Shown here: positions 12,501 to 26,310 of the stretch, piece after piece
Position numbering within the stretch: position 1 is the stretch's first letter
Layout of the letters: each line of letters begins with the position of its first letter
Origin: Echinometra lucunter
Lineage: Eukaryota > Echinodermata > Echinoidea > Camarodonta > Echinometridae
DNA: 64,000 bases
Assembly (NCBI GenBank): GCA_029962745.1
Contig: CM057162.1
Location: forward strand, 11,254,123 to 11,318,122
Reading direction: 5' to 3'
Made by a program: the position numbers and the translations under genes
Notes under the pieces: generated by a model
Seen by the model: only the letters and a program-made list of their open reading frames with translations
Told to the model about the DNA's origin: nothing
The model's database searches: none

Positions 12501-12746
12501 CATCCTGACTACTGGGTGAATTTGAATGCACAAGTAGGAAATACAATGCTCGCATTTGAAAATTGAATGCACGTGCGTGATTTTGATTTTACGGAAAGGG
12601 AATAAGAGTGCCCATTAATGAAATTGATTGATCGGATTCTGAATTTGAAAGCCCGAATGTCTTCGCGAGCGTGCGTTGCGTGAAATTGAATGCACATTCT
12701 TGAATGGGAATGGAAAATGTATGAAATTGACCGGGAAAACCTATAA
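6578..12746 (+). repeat. Five direct repeats of 1.22-1.26 kb
   Basis: Units begin at 6578, 7801, 9024, 10241 and 11497, each at a variant of cataatattgctgtttattt, giving spacings of 1223, 1223, 1217 and 1256 bp; the last unit ends at 12746. Each holds, in order, a GT-rich start, a long imperfect hairpin, a (GT)n/'ggggtga' stretch, a poly-C run of varying length (units 1-3), and the GAATTTGAATG terminus ending in accgggaaaacctata. Units 1 and 2 are nearly identical, and units 4 and 5 share variants such as the phrase ending 'ttatcagaaacaagg'. This points to stepwise amplification. A 62-64 codon frame recurs in each unit but lies in the hairpin arm and is not convincing as a protein. Confidence 0.9.
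6793..7061. repeat. Long imperfect hairpin inside unit 1 (also in units 2-5)
   Basis: The left arm starts aatatacaaagataggaaga and runs through gtgttgag, tttgaaa, cat-cttcag to aaactga; the right arm is its inverse (tcagttttacctcag ... tcttcctatctttgtatatt). Arms are about 105-110 bp with scattered mismatches, and the loop is about 50-60 bp. The same structure is at 8016-8284, 9239-9507, 10456-10724 and 11712-11980. Confidence 0.8.
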
Positions 12747-14352
12747 TAATAGTAATAATAATGATAATAATATTAATAATAAAAATAATGACAAAAATTA
12801 TACATGTATGTCAAGATATGTATTAAGCATGTATTTACAATAGGCTTACTAAAACAATTTTACCGGCCCAAAGATATGGGCGCTGTAACATAAAAAAATA
12901 CAAAAATCAATCTAACGACTGATTTAAATCGTAAGGCTATATGGAAAATTTGTGTACTACAGAGTTACAATTGATCGTAAGATTTACTGTATCTCTTTAT
13001 ACCTCCCCGTGTGATTGTGTGTGTGTGTGTGCGTGCGCGCGTGTGTGTGTGGGTGTGTGGGTGTGCGGGTGTGTGTGCTATTCATTCCATCATTATTTGC
13101 TTCAGTTTTTTTGGTAAATAGTTTTGTAATTTGTTATTGATGTGAAATGAAGATTTGTCAATTTTGTTTATATTTATCGGAGTGTATTTGAATGAAATCC
13201 TTAATAAAAAACATGTTGAAAAAAAGTGTGCTGGTGTGTGTTGGATGTTATTGTCTTGCACATGATAAATGTAAGTTTTTCCCCTTTTATTCACGCATTT
13301 CAATTGCAATGAAAATGTCCAAGGGAACTATGTAACCCACAAGCTTTGCTTTCTTTTAGTTCCCTTTTTCCTTATCTATAGTATTATGTTTTATATCTGA
13401 AATGTATATATTTTGATGTTGCTTTTTAATGATTTGGAAAATAAACCATCTTGAATTGAAAAACTGAAAAAAAAATGTTACCAAGGTTACAGGCCCCTGG
13501 CATGATATTCTGAACCCATGAGAAAATCTGCTTCTCCAGTCTCAAATCTGCTTCATGCAAATTGCAAAACACACAACATTTACATGACGTAACAAACGTA
13601 TCATATGCATCAATTGCAGGGGCGTAGATAGTGGGGGGGGGGGGGGATGGGGATGCATCCATCCACCAGTTTTTAAGTGGATGTATATACATGTGTATCT
13701 AAATATGGATCGATGGGGGAATCATCCCCGGGGTATAAGGACCTGTCTACGCTAATGATCAATTGCAAATTAATGTTTATATTTTGTTCAATGACACAGT
13801 GACGACTATGATCATACATATATACATCATACCTTCGCTATAACTTTGTGTGCAAATCTAACAAAATCTGCCAACCATCTTTGCCTGCCCCCCCCCCCCT
13901 TCCTCCTCGCACTAAAAATATCCTGCGACGGTCCTTTCAAATGTTAGCACTTAGATGTGCGCACTTTCAATCAGTTATGTCGAAAAGAAACAATAAAGCA
14001 ACCTTTAAAGCCTGGGTCAAAATAAACCGACTATGTATGCGTTTAAAATGCACTCATAATGATAAGAATGTCACCTAAATAATAAAATTTCTATTCGTCT
14101 CCCTATTCACGCTTCCTACTACAGTAGTAGAATTACTACTACTTATGTTAATAGTAGTAATGCAAACAGTAATAATAATAATAACATTAAGACGAAGGAG
14201 AAGAATGATAATCATGATAATGATAACGATAATAAAAAAAAACAATCTGCCTTGCCTTTATACATGTTAAAATATATCGCTGATTCAAATTTCAAAGATT
14301 GCGTTCTTTCATCATTACATGTAAAGGATTGCTTGAAATATACCGTAAATTA
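12747..14352. other. Non-coding stretch between the array and the Ig gene
   Basis: Contains a short ATA/AAT run (12745-12790), a (GT)n microsatellite, a poly-G run near 13633-13646, short poly-C near 13888 and AT-rich filler. It lies downstream of the last proposed Ig gene exon, so part may be its 3' untranslated region; I saw no canonical AATAAA on that strand close to the stop. Confidence 0.5.
13008..13078. repeat. (GT)n microsatellite with GC interruptions
   Basis: Near-continuous GT dinucleotides interrupted by gcgcgc and ggtg over about 70 bp. Confidence 0.9.
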
Positions 14353-14471
14353 CTATGATAAATAGCAAATGAATGACCAAGAAATGATGCCTGCTGATAC
14401 CGTCACCAAGGTAACAGATGGATGCCTCTCCGCTGATGCTGCTACCCACGAGTGAACACATGGTTTGGAAT
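14353..14471 (-). CDS. Ig/FN3 gene, candidate terminal exon with hydrophobic C-terminus
   Basis: Acceptor CTATAACCACAG|AT after a pyrimidine-rich tract, phase 1, then 38 codons to TAG (14355-14353). The last residues (SVTLVTVSAGIISWSFICYL then S) are hydrophobic and preceded by small and charged residues (AASAERHP), as in GPI-attachment signals; a short membrane anchor is the alternative. It keeps the frame of the stalk exon. No nearby polyadenylation signal was found, so this is tentative. Confidence 0.35.
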
Positions 14472-14746
14472 CTGTGGTTATAGAATTGGTAGAGGAAGAC
14501 TAATTAGAATCATAATACTAATACATGTAATATAATGATGATAACAACAACAATAATGATACTACTACTACTACTACTAATAATAATGATAATAATGATA
14601 ATAATCCTGATAATAATAATAATTATTATTATTATTAACATTATTGTAATTATTATTATTATATCATTATCATTATTATCGTTATCTCCATCATTATCAT
14701 CATTGTTTTTGTCACTATTTATGTTATTCTTATTATCATTACATTA

Positions 14747-14789
<43 letters not shown>

Positions 14790-16111
14790 CATCATTATTA
14801 TTATTATTATTATTATTGTTATTATTATTATTATCATCATCATTATCATCATCATTATTACAACTATTATCATTTTCATGAGGTTCCTAAGAAAGCGATT
14901 GAAAATTTCCGGTTGCCGTACAGTTGGTTAAGACCATCCAAAGTTAACTTCTTCAATAACCTATCTGGTGCCTGTTTCATGAAACTTGTCATCAGTGATA
15001 ACTGTCACATTTCTATGACAAATTTGTTTTCGGCAATTCTTATAAGAGAGATCGAGATAGGTATCGATGGATGTGCATGCATGCAGGGGCGGCTCTATAT
15101 GGGGAGCAGGGGGGCGACCGCCCCTTACTTTTCAAGTGATTTTTTTTTAAAGAAAAAAAAAAAGAGGAGAAAAAGAAGAAAAAGAGGAGGAAGGAGAAAG
15201 AAGAGGGTGGGGAAAGAGAGGTAGGGGCTTAAATCAAATTATAATACTTCTTTTTTTATTTCAAATATCAGTAAACTCACGTATGGGTCATTCTGCCCAC
15301 CCCCCCCCCTATCAAAATACCCTGGCGCCGCCCCTGCATACATGTAACCGTGGACCATGGTCGCTTGTGAGAGAGAGGAGATGAAAGAGAGAGAGAGAGA
15401 GAGAGGTGGGGGGGGGGGGGTAGAAACACTCACAATCACACGCTTTTCCTGTTATACCGGGTTCTGGAGGCGGTATGTAGACAACTATGAACATAAAAGT
15501 GAAAAAAAAAAAGAACATTAAGTCAAAAATAATTTGATAAGCACATTTTTTCTCGTAGAATACAAAACACATGATGTCATCCAAGCTTTTTTTCTTCTTC
15601 TTCTTCTTACTGAGATCTACTTAACTTTTGTAAAAACAGCAAAACAATATACAGAAAGTGCGCCTTTTCTTTATTTTGTTGTTTTTGTTGGTCTGGGGAC
15701 TGTTGTTGTTTTACTTGGAAGGATTTCTTAAAGGTCGTTTAGCGTAATAAACAAGTTTTCTAATTGCAAAGAGAGAGGTATATCTTCTGACAACTCTGAA
15801 AACTAGAGTTTGAGGTAAGTCGGTGTGCGGTGCATCGTACATGAAAAATCCATAGAGTAAACTCACCTTCTGATGTTCTGAATGTAAAATGCGTACAATC
15901 TCCTATGCCGTAATCATTCCCAGGGCACAGCTGACCCACGTAAGAACTATTCTCCGTCAAATCTTTGAGGACATATGAACCATACTGGCCTGTAGATGCT
16001 GACATGGCCTCATCTGGCCATACTAAGGAAACTGTACTCATGTTCTAGATAAACAGATATAGAGAATGATAAACGGCAGTAGTCGTAGTAGTAGTAGTGG
16101 TGGTGGGGGTG

Positions 16112-16168
<57 letters not shown>

Positions 16169-16224
16169 ATAGTAGTAGTAGTAGTAGTAGTAGTAGCAGC
16201 AGCAGATATGGTAGTGGTGCTAGC

Positions 16225-16293
<69 letters not shown>

Positions 16294-16355
16294 AGTAGTA
16301 GTAGTTGTTGGTGGTGGTAGCTAGCAGCAGCAGCAGTAGTAGGAGGAGTTATAAC

Positions 16356-16420
<65 letters not shown>

Positions 16421-19400
16421 AAGTAGTAGTAGTAACAGTAGTAATAGTAGTTACTCCTCCTGGTCTATATTTGCCAATATCAAATAGAGATTAATCTGGC
16501 CATAAACGTACAACCTGTTTTTGGTAAAGACATAAAAATCACAGTTATGTATCTCATAAATATTCATGTACCCTCTTTATTGTCACGTCATCTTTGGCAA
16601 CTCAAGCTTTTTGTGCTTCTCATGTAGAACCTGAAAATACCTTTTTGTTGACTTTATCAGAAGACTTTAGATATATCCCACTCATGTATTTGATAAATTC
16701 GGAGATACTTTTTAAGAACCATGTTAAAACACAATTCTCCCTCTTGTGACCTCCCTCTACTTTCTTCCTTTCTCGCTTCCGCCTTTTAGGCTTAATTCTT
16801 ACCTTTATATCTTCTCTTCGGTACTGTATGATAAACCGTAACACTGCTATGTTTATAAGCCGAGTGCTGTTATCTTCTTGGATTGCAGGTGGAGCCCATA
16901 TCAGTGTGTAGATATGGCCATATCTTCCTTGCGTCTCCTCATTCAGTATCATCGGTGCCAGAGGGCGGCCTTGAAAATGAATACAATTATTGTCAGATGC
17001 GCCCATTATCATGATCACATCTCTTGAACGAAATTTCATTCATTTCATTTCATTTATTTTTCCATTTTCAACTCAGATATAAGATACATAATTTTCAACT
17101 CAAAATAACATACATAGTTGTACAGCATACATAAATTTGTACATACAAAATAATTACATAATCATTATATAAGAAATTGTGAAATTGTGAAAGTTAAATT
17201 GCACAAATTAAGCATATAAATAAACGTTCAAAATGGAGGGGAATGCTAAACAGCTAGGCTTGTATTGTGCAAATCCGTCAAAATGACAGTGAACGAAAAG
17301 TTCACTATTTGCCATCTGTGCCCCCCGCCCCCCAGCCACCCCCCTCCCCCCCCCCCCCCCCCCCCCCCCATATAAGTGCGCCTTTATGTTTTTTATTTCA
17401 AAAGATGAAAGGATAGCTTTGAGTACTGGAGTGATTTATGGATTTTTTTTTCAATTTTGTTTTCAAGAGCGTTTCTCCTTCAAGCCTCACTGAAAGAATA
17501 TCAGTGAAAGGAAGAACCCACCATTTATTTCTATTGTAGCTGTTGATGTGCCTACTGCGTTTGTTGCCACGCATGTGTAATTCCCATAGTCCTTCTTTGC
17601 ATCTAGCTTGAAGATCACATATCTGTACTAAGAGAAGTGATATAAAAAGAAAAAAAAAACATATAGAGAGGAAAGAGGAATACGCTTGACAAGCCTGAAG
17701 TAGAAATTCATATCAGTCAGTCGCGCCACTGAACAATCAAACAAAGATAGGCTCTGCGATTCACGTATCCAATGAATATTTGAAATCAATCGAAAAGAAA
17801 TAACATCACAATAAAGAAAGATTAATAAATAATGACAGATAATGATTACAGAACATAGAGGTACAAGAATGGTCATCCTGCCCAATGGTAGTAGAAATAT
17901 TATAGTTTGAAAGCAATGTGCCATACATCTAAATGAGAGACAAAATAAAACTTGCCTAATGAACGTCGAGAAGCACGACAGGGAGATCCTGATGACAGAA
18001 GTAAATTGAAGGAAAAGAATAATAACGACAAAATATTGTGAGTAAGAAGAAGTGTACATTAATCTGAATTTGATCATGTTGATGTAAATATGAGCTGAGT
18101 TTGAGTTTGAGGTTTACTTTATTGATTTTTTTCCACATGTTTTATATATAAAATAAAAATGGCGAACAGTATAACAAAGAAGAGGATACTAGCTGGTAAC
18201 ATTATTACAAAGAAAACAATCAATAATCAATTATAAATAAACAATCAATTTGTGGTCTAGAAGTCGGTTTTCGATAATACGCCAGGTCACCTCGAAATTC
18301 CCCAGTCGAATTTTAGTTCCAGTCTGTCCCTATCTCGTGCCTCTCATACTGCAAAGAGCAAAAAAGGCAAAAATACATCATTCAACTGATGATTTGATTT
18401 TTCGTATAACACTAGTGAAGTAAAAGTGGTAGATATTGTATTATTTTTTAGTAAAATAGATTAACGAAGTTAAACAGAAGCATGGAAACGAGACAAATAG
18501 AGAAAACTTACAGGCTTACTTCGAATCATCGGTTGATCACGTTTACGTGATGTACGTCACGTCGTCGCATCACGTGAACAGGAGGCCCTAATCTATCATT
18601 GTCGGTTCCAGTTTACTCGACCCTTTACGAGAAAGGTACAGTAAATCTATGAATAGGCTTTTCTCTAATCCGACACGTCACAGATATTAGAAATATATTT
18701 CACGAACGTTGCCTACACCCCCTACCTTCGGGAATTTAGGGCCTATATCGTGTAACGCAATCACGTGACGCGACTGAGTGATCACCCGGTGGTTGGAAGT
18801 AGGCTAAACCATGTAAACCAGACTTACGCGTTCGGGAGGGATTCGGAGGCACCTCCATCGTCATCTAATACCCTGATGTCATCCTTCAACCAATAGAATT
18901 CAAAAGGTTCGGGATTCGATGTGACGTCACAGGCAATGGCTACTGCGTCTCGAGGACCAGCCCGAATGTGAGTTTGGGAGGGCTGCACTTCCGGAGCATC
19001 TTACCGTGAAAAAAGATCATGGTATGATATTGCGGTATTGAATTCAAGTTCCATTTCAGTTTTAATTTCCCACATTCCATTGGCAACAACATGAAAAAGG
19101 CAAACAGTATACAGTACACACAACTCCACGAAAGATATTGCTATTAAAACGACATGTGGCAGGGAACGGTACAGGCCTTTCGTGGCAGAATTTAAAACGG
19201 GTCATTCTCGAGACGTATCGTATCATACGTTGTTTACAATCACAGAAAAATTGAATGATAGTACGTAATGTCTCGGTCAAACGTAACCCAAAACGATAAC
19301 GACGAAGAAAATTTTCATTACTGTTATTTTCCAGAGCTGCCTATAACAATCAACAAAGATGAGCTTATTCACACGTACACACACTATGTGATCACTGCAC

Positions 19401-22400
19401 TTTTATTTGGAAATTTCGTTATCGTCAGTAAGATCATGTAAGTTATCGTCCATTTTACTCATTCTCGGATCTCCACTTAATTATGATATTTATAACCTAG
19501 TATACTCACACTGCACGACAAGGTCCACATCTGCAGTGTCAGTTCCAAATTGATTTGTCGATTGGCATCTGTATGTTCGGCTCTGTGTCCTTGATACATT
19601 GGTAATGCTTAAATCACCAGCCACTGTCTCTTCTGGAGACGAAAGAAGAATTACAGGAAATCCCAAATGATCGGGAATTATCAACGGTGAATATCGCTGA
19701 AGTCTTTTGTACTTCATTATGATTCGACTTATGTTGTTAATATTATATGCTGAGATACACTATATTTTGTATGATTTGAACTGAATGAATCAATAAATAC
19801 TACTTTAAAACAAAAACTATGAGAGGACCTGGATTCGATCCTCGCTGGGCGCTTACATCCTTGGGCAAGGTTTTAAAACGTCAAATGTGTCTTTCTCGAT
19901 CCAGGTGCATTAAATGGGTACCTGACATTTCTAGAAGTATGGTACCTGCAGGGCCCTCGAGCAGAGCAGTATTCATATTGAAGAGGCTATCATAGATAGG
20001 ATCATTGCGCTATTTTCGTTGTACTTTCATTTTAAATTAAACGAAAATGACTCTGATCAAAAAAAGAACTGAAGATTACCTATAACACGTTGCACAACTA
20101 CTGAATAGGTCATGACTTATCAGCCCACAGGAATGCAGCGTTATCTTTAGATGGAAAGGAACCTCCTTTCCTTTTTCCAACGGCAACAATTTGTATTTCC
20201 ACTCCTACACGACTTAAGATTAAAGAAAAATATAGGAAAACCTAAAAATTGCCAATTCGTACTAAAAGAAGTCAACACATGAATCCTATTCAAATTTGAT
20301 TTGTTTGTTCTTAGTGTATATTTTACACTGAGCTACCAATTTATAAAGCCATGTCTTGTCATTTTTTTTTTATTTCTTTAAATTTCATTTTGATAACATA
20401 GTGACCGTAAAAATTTTTTTATGATACTAGTAGCTATGTTGATATTATACTCATTCCAGCGAACCTTCAAAAACATGCTGTTTTTTTCTAGAAGGTTGCT
20501 ATTTCATCTCATTATTTTGTACGTGATATGGAAATCTGGAAACAAAATTATTTAGTATCATCAATCAACATAGTTTAATGAGCTGCCATTAAATCCCTCT
20601 TATTCTTAAAGGTACAGTGAATAGACTTAAATTGTCAAGAATTCATTTCCTTTGTCTTACGTATAATCTGAAAATGAGTAAATCCAATAGCACATTAGAT
20701 CAAAAGATAAAGCGAAAGTGTCAGTAGAAAGACACCGTACTGCCATGGGCTAACGTGCAATCATCATGATCGCATTAGCATGCTGCTCTTTTAGCGGCAG
20801 CGGCAGGATAATATGGGACGGTATCACGCAAAGGCCGCATACAGCAGTTAAAAATCTCAAGGGCTCATTGCTTTCAAGTGCACCGCACCGACCGGTCGCG
20901 ACCCCATTTGCCTCTTCGGCCTGGTAGAAGCGTGTCATAATCAGTATATCAAGAAAATGAACGTCAGGAAAATGTGAGGAGTAGATTGGTACCGTAACTT
21001 ACTTACAGACCATGTATACTTGTTTACTAATATATTCAAATTTATGCGCGTTGCTCTCCTGAACCCTTCGTTACCACTGGTTACTAACGATTTCGTTCAG
21101 ATGTTATGCAAAATGGCATCTGAATATATGGACTCCAACTTGTTTTCACGCATTAGTTGCTGCTTCGTCGGGGAAGCCTTTGGCAAGCTTTTTAGTTGTC
21201 AAGAGAATTTTTGTGCAGCTAGTATGCGTAAATTTAATAAACAGGTCTATTGTGATAACTTGATTGATTCTTTCAGTTAAACAACAAAATATTTCACTTT
21301 TGAGAGCTAACTAAATTTATAATGGGGATAACAGCAAATCATTCACTTCAGACTTCTCTAAGTGTGAATCATTTATATTAATCAAAAATAAACCATTATG
21401 GTTTGTAACTCAATAAAATGAAACAGAAGAAGGAAGCGAAGGTAACAAAAAAATATCTCAGTAAATTCAGCAAAGCAGATTTGTCGTTTTTAGAACATTA
21501 TAAACGACTGAAAGTTTCTTTTTAGAAATAAAATCTTAGTTATGATATTTTAGTTGCTAAAATTGAAGAAAATAAGGGGAGTTCCCTCCCTTCTGCTTAC
21601 CAGTAGAGGGCATGCTTTCTATTAAGTCCCCTTCGCGCTTTATTTTAATCCACTTGATGGATGGCAGTGGTTCTCCTTCGGAGTCGCAGCTAAGTGTAAT
21701 GTTGTCCGTCTCGTTCACGAAAATTTTATCAGGCTCCGAGGGGGTCCAGTAAGGCGCCCGCCTAGGTCCGATAGCGTTGATAGTGGCGGGGTCTAAGAGT
21801 GTATTGGAAAATACATGTACATGCAGTGGCAATCAAATTATTCTTTTACATCAGAGACTTCATCACAAAGCTGTAAATCTATGATAATGATACTTATATG
21901 TTGTATTTATATGCACATTACCTGAATGCTCCAATGCGCTTTACAATGTCACTTCTGCTACCCGTGATCACTGCATATGATTGTGCACCATCTTCACTTC
22001 TTAGGGTGGATCCCTTCCATCTGGCGCCGTTTCGTTTCGTTTATTTGAATTTCCATTTAATATATATATATATATATAAAACCGTGCGATGTACATGATT
22101 ATGCAATCATCATTTAGCGTTCAAGTAGGAAAAAAAAAGATTTTTTAACGAAAATGAGAGAACTTTGAAAAGGACTATTATCGATTTGTGTGTTTCCCAC
22201 TTATTTACAAACATATCCACAAACACCCCCATTTGTGTGTGCGTCGTGTACTTGTTGCCCTCTCCTACACGCAGGCGTGGGTCTACTAAGGGAGCTTTGG
22301 GGATCAAGTCCCCCCCTAAACAATATTGCTCAAGTTCCCCCCCCCCGCAAATTTTGGACGATATAGGTGCAATTTCAATTTCAGATCGTTATACCCATTA

Positions 22401-23022
22401 CTATCTTCCAAGCCACCAGTAGCGCCCCCCCCCCCCCAAAAAAAAAAGAACTGCGCCTGCCTACACCTCTCACTTGCCATGCTTTCCATGTTTGAATTTC
22501 AAACATGAAAACTTTGAAATAACGAACTTTTAAAATCCCAATATGCTTATGAGGAAACATATGACGTGTATGATGGCTGCATCTTATATATTAAAGATAA
22601 CTCTGTGAGGCCCTATGAATACGCGGCACCATCTCGTCCTAGTTAGGTATTGGGACAACCTTTCAGCGGCTGACGGGGAACGATGATTGAATTAAGTTAT
22701 TCATGAGTACAAAATTAATATCAGTCATCCATTCTGGTGGGCATACCCCTAGGAGCTCTCCTCTATCGTAAGGTGTCGGGATCATGTCTACTTCCGTTAT
22801 AGTATTCTCTATGATACTCCACATTCTTTGCTGCATCTCATTTTTACATCATTCTATTTAAGCAATTGTACATAGCTCCGAAAAGGCATGTTAAAAGGAG
22901 ACCTTTGGATTATATTTATTCTGTAATATTTTCCCTGCATCTATATGTGTCTCTCTTCTAATTCTCTTATTGTTTTCAAACTTATTTTCTTGATTGCCTT
23001 TGAATATAACGATAAGAATAAC

Positions 23023-23061
<39 letters not shown>

Positions 23062-26000
23062 AATGATAATAATTAAGAATGGCCCTTCATCACAGGGGCA
23101 GCGGAAGCCCCTCCCCCCCCCCCCCCCCCCCCCCCATTTTGGCTAAAAGGAACAAAAACATTTTAATTGTAAAAACTTATTAGCTTAATTGTAAACTGCA
23201 AAATTTCCTATGCTTTCAAAACCATAAAAATCCAAGGGCTCGCTCCCTGAACCCCCGTCAGGGGCCCTACCGACCCTGGACTCTGCCTATTCGGCTGTCA
23301 GCCTCCCCCCTAAAAAAACGTTCCGCAGCCCCTTCATAAATATAATGACCCGTCAATACTCACATTTAACGACGACAGTAAAATTCCTGTCGATTCTGCA
23401 ATCATCCACATAGGCTCGACATCTGTAAGTGCCTGGGTCGGTTCTATGTACGGAATTGATTGTCAGGTTCGAACTCCTTGTCGAATCAGAGCCAACGCTT
23501 CCGTACTCGAGGGTATATTTTTCCATTTTGTTTGCAGGCGTAGGCTCCGCATTAGTGTATAAGGTGGTAAGGCCACCTAGAAAGTGAGAGAAAGAGAGAG
23601 AGGGGGGGGGGGGAGGAGGATTAGAATTGCCATTTATCCTTTTTGAAATATGTTTTTTGTTAATTATGCTCTTTTGTGAATATACATGAATCATGATCGA
23701 TTATCATGACCATGGTCAAACCTTTGAATGGTCTATAAAACGTTTTAAAAACATTTGGTTTTTGCAGGGATCATTGTTTAGTCAAAACTTCGACGTTCTG
23801 TAAACGTTTTTTTTTAAACGTTTATTAAAGACGAAGACGTAGCGGACCAAATAAAAACATTTTGTGAACGTTCTGAAATGGTTTTGTATTTGCTGGGACT
23901 CCAGCATAGTCGAGCATTTTTTTTAAATTCAGAGCACTCTCTTTAAATCAGATAATCTATCTGAACCGGTCTATGTAATGTAAGAAGATATTCCTGTATT
24001 TTCAATTGAAAAACGTCTGAGCAACGTCTAACAAGGAAAGGTATTTCAATAAGAATTTCAACGTAAATACTGATATCATCTTAAATATAAGGAAAATTAT
24101 TTTTATGTCTATAAATATCACCTGTTGAAAAGATTACAAAATTTCTTTCAACGGATATACAGTACCTTTAAACTGAGCGAAAGATATAAAAATATGATAC
24201 CCTACCTTAAAGAACCACTTTATGTATGGTATCCAAATCATTGACTACAAATTTACAATTATCTTTTATGGACTCTTTGTGACACATCAGCAGGGGCGGC
24301 ACTACAGCGGGGGCAGGGGACGAATGCCCCTTTGATTTTTCAAGTGATATAAAAACAGGGGAAAAAGAGGAGGAAATAAGAAAAAGGAGGAGGAAGAAGA
24401 AAGAAGAGGGTGGGAAAAGAGAGGCCTGTGATTTGCAACTATATAATACCACTATTTGTTCATTTAAAACGTCAATAAATTCACCTATGGGTCATCTTGC
24501 CCCCCCCCTATCAAAGTACCCTGGCGCCTCCCCTGCACATCATTATCAGTATTTCTTTTTATCCAGAATCCAAGGAATAAGGAGCTGAAAGAGATAAGGT
24601 ACACGAAAGAGAGTCTGTTTTCCAATGCAGTACTTTGTGTCCCGTTTTGTATCTAATCATTAAACTCTTTAAATTGGCAACTCATTGTACTGAAATTATC
24701 ATGTTTCATATGCAAATTGGCATTTTCTCCTGTAAAATTTTGTAACTTTTGTTCTCATTGGCTTATGTAATATAGCCGTTTCTGGGTTTTTTGCCCGAAT
24801 AAGAGTGCAAATGAATATAATCACTGCCGATTTGAAGAGAGAGAAGCTAATTAATTAATAACTTTAGACTTGAGAAAACTTCGTGCTGATATAGGTTAAG
24901 CAAACAAAGTATATCCTCTAAATCAACTTACCACGTGGGCGTCAGTCAGCGAGGGACAGGGAGTCACGCCCCTCCCCCACAAAGATTGGGAATGGGGTAC
25001 ACCATACACTCCCCTAAAAAATAGATGAAAAACACCTGAAGAGTCATAAGATTTGTCCCCCAACCATTTTAGGAAAAGAGACACCTGAGAAAAATTTGTC
25101 AGGAGATTTTCGGTATGTACGCCCCCATATATATATATATATAACGGATTAACGCCCATGACTTACCATACCAGTAGTTATTAGAGCTGGTGCTGATATT
25201 ACATGGTAGAGTGACTAAAGTTCCTTCATCAACTCTGAGGATTGTGTGGGTTGACTCTACACCTATGATACAAGTCAAAAAATAGGCAAAGGTGCGTACT
25301 ATAGTACTTTAATTTATACCAACCAAAGAAAATTTTCTTCCACATGATAACAGCAGAAAGTATTATTTCAAATTATTACATACAGTATATCATTTATAAG
25401 ACAAATTCCGTCAACTGTTCACCATTTCAATCCATGGAGAAACGAAAGATTGTGTTCTGTTATTTGTGATGAAAACATCATCATGATGTAATGGTTTATT
25501 GTTAAAAACAACTATTATTTTCAGTATCATAATTACTAACACTATGCAAAACAACAACAAAAACAACAACAACAAAAAAACCACACCAGACAATCAAGAT
25601 CCAGTTCATTTATTTCGAAATACTCCACTTTAACCAAAATTACTCAATTTAGTTTCTATAAAGCGCCATTACTGTCTAACCGTCCTTATAAAGTCTCCTT
25701 CTTCCCAGTATGGCTGCCTTGTGCAGGTTGTAGATTTGAAGACTGTTTTCGTTATTGTCACTATTTTCATCATCATTGCGAACATTATCGTAGTTATTAC
25801 CTTCTGTTTCTTCTCCTTCTTCTCCTTATTATTATTGTCATTGTTATTGTTACAAATATTAATATTTTTATCATCATTATTATTATTATCAGTAGTAGAA
25901 GTAGTAGTAGTAGTAGCAGTAGTAGTATATAGTTGGTGTGTAGTAGTAGTAGTAGTAGTAGTAGTAGTAACAGCAGTTCAGTTCAGTTTTGAGTTTTTAT

Positions 26001-26277
26001 TTTTTCTCATTTCCAACAAAATTAATACAAAATCCATACAAAAATTATGAAATTGAATATTTAACAAAGAATACAAGTCATGCAATATAAAACATCAAAA
26101 TTATAGATTTCAAAATAAATAGATCAATTAATATTGCAATTTAAAATTAAAGCAAATTATCAGTTTTTCTGGAAATGGAGAGGTCCAGTGAGAAGCGGAG
26201 ATTGTAAACCGTGGACCCCTCAGATAATAATTGGGAATAGTAAATTACATAAAAAGAATAAGAAAGGTAGTGGCCAA

Positions 26278-26310
<33 letters not shown>

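Larger units (their letters stand above)
5638..12746. mobile_element. Tandemly amplified transposon-like array with inverted termini
   Basis: The left end begins ttttcccggtcaatttcatg and the right end finishes with its inverse, atgaaattgaccgggaaaac. Next to the left terminus lie many ATTCAAATTC / CATTCAAGTTC-type words; next to each right terminus lie the inverse words (GAATTTGAATGC). So the ends are long, repetitive inverted repeats, as in foldback elements. The left-type terminus is present twice (offset 471 bp) and the right-type terminus five times, because internal units are tandemly repeated. Sea urchins are known to carry foldback transposons with repeat-built termini (TU elements); assignment to that group is inference. 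No transposase frame is visible, so the element looks non-autonomous. Confidence 0.7.

Noticed and set aside
7354..12697. Conserved 62-75 codon proteins repeated five times
   Set aside because: They lie in hairpin arms or repeat termini, are conserved only because the units are recent copies, and show no domain or start context.
5638..12746. CRISPR-like or bacterial array
   Set aside because: Units are over 1.2 kb with no short repeat/spacer pattern, and the surrounding genes are spliced animal genes.
14535..15224. 229-codon Ile/Leu/Tyr-rich protein
   Set aside because: The frame runs through an ATT microsatellite and part of a TIR element; no conserved region.
16066..16487. Poly-Ser / poly-Val proteins
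   Set aside because: Direct translations of an (AGT)n microsatellite inside an intron.
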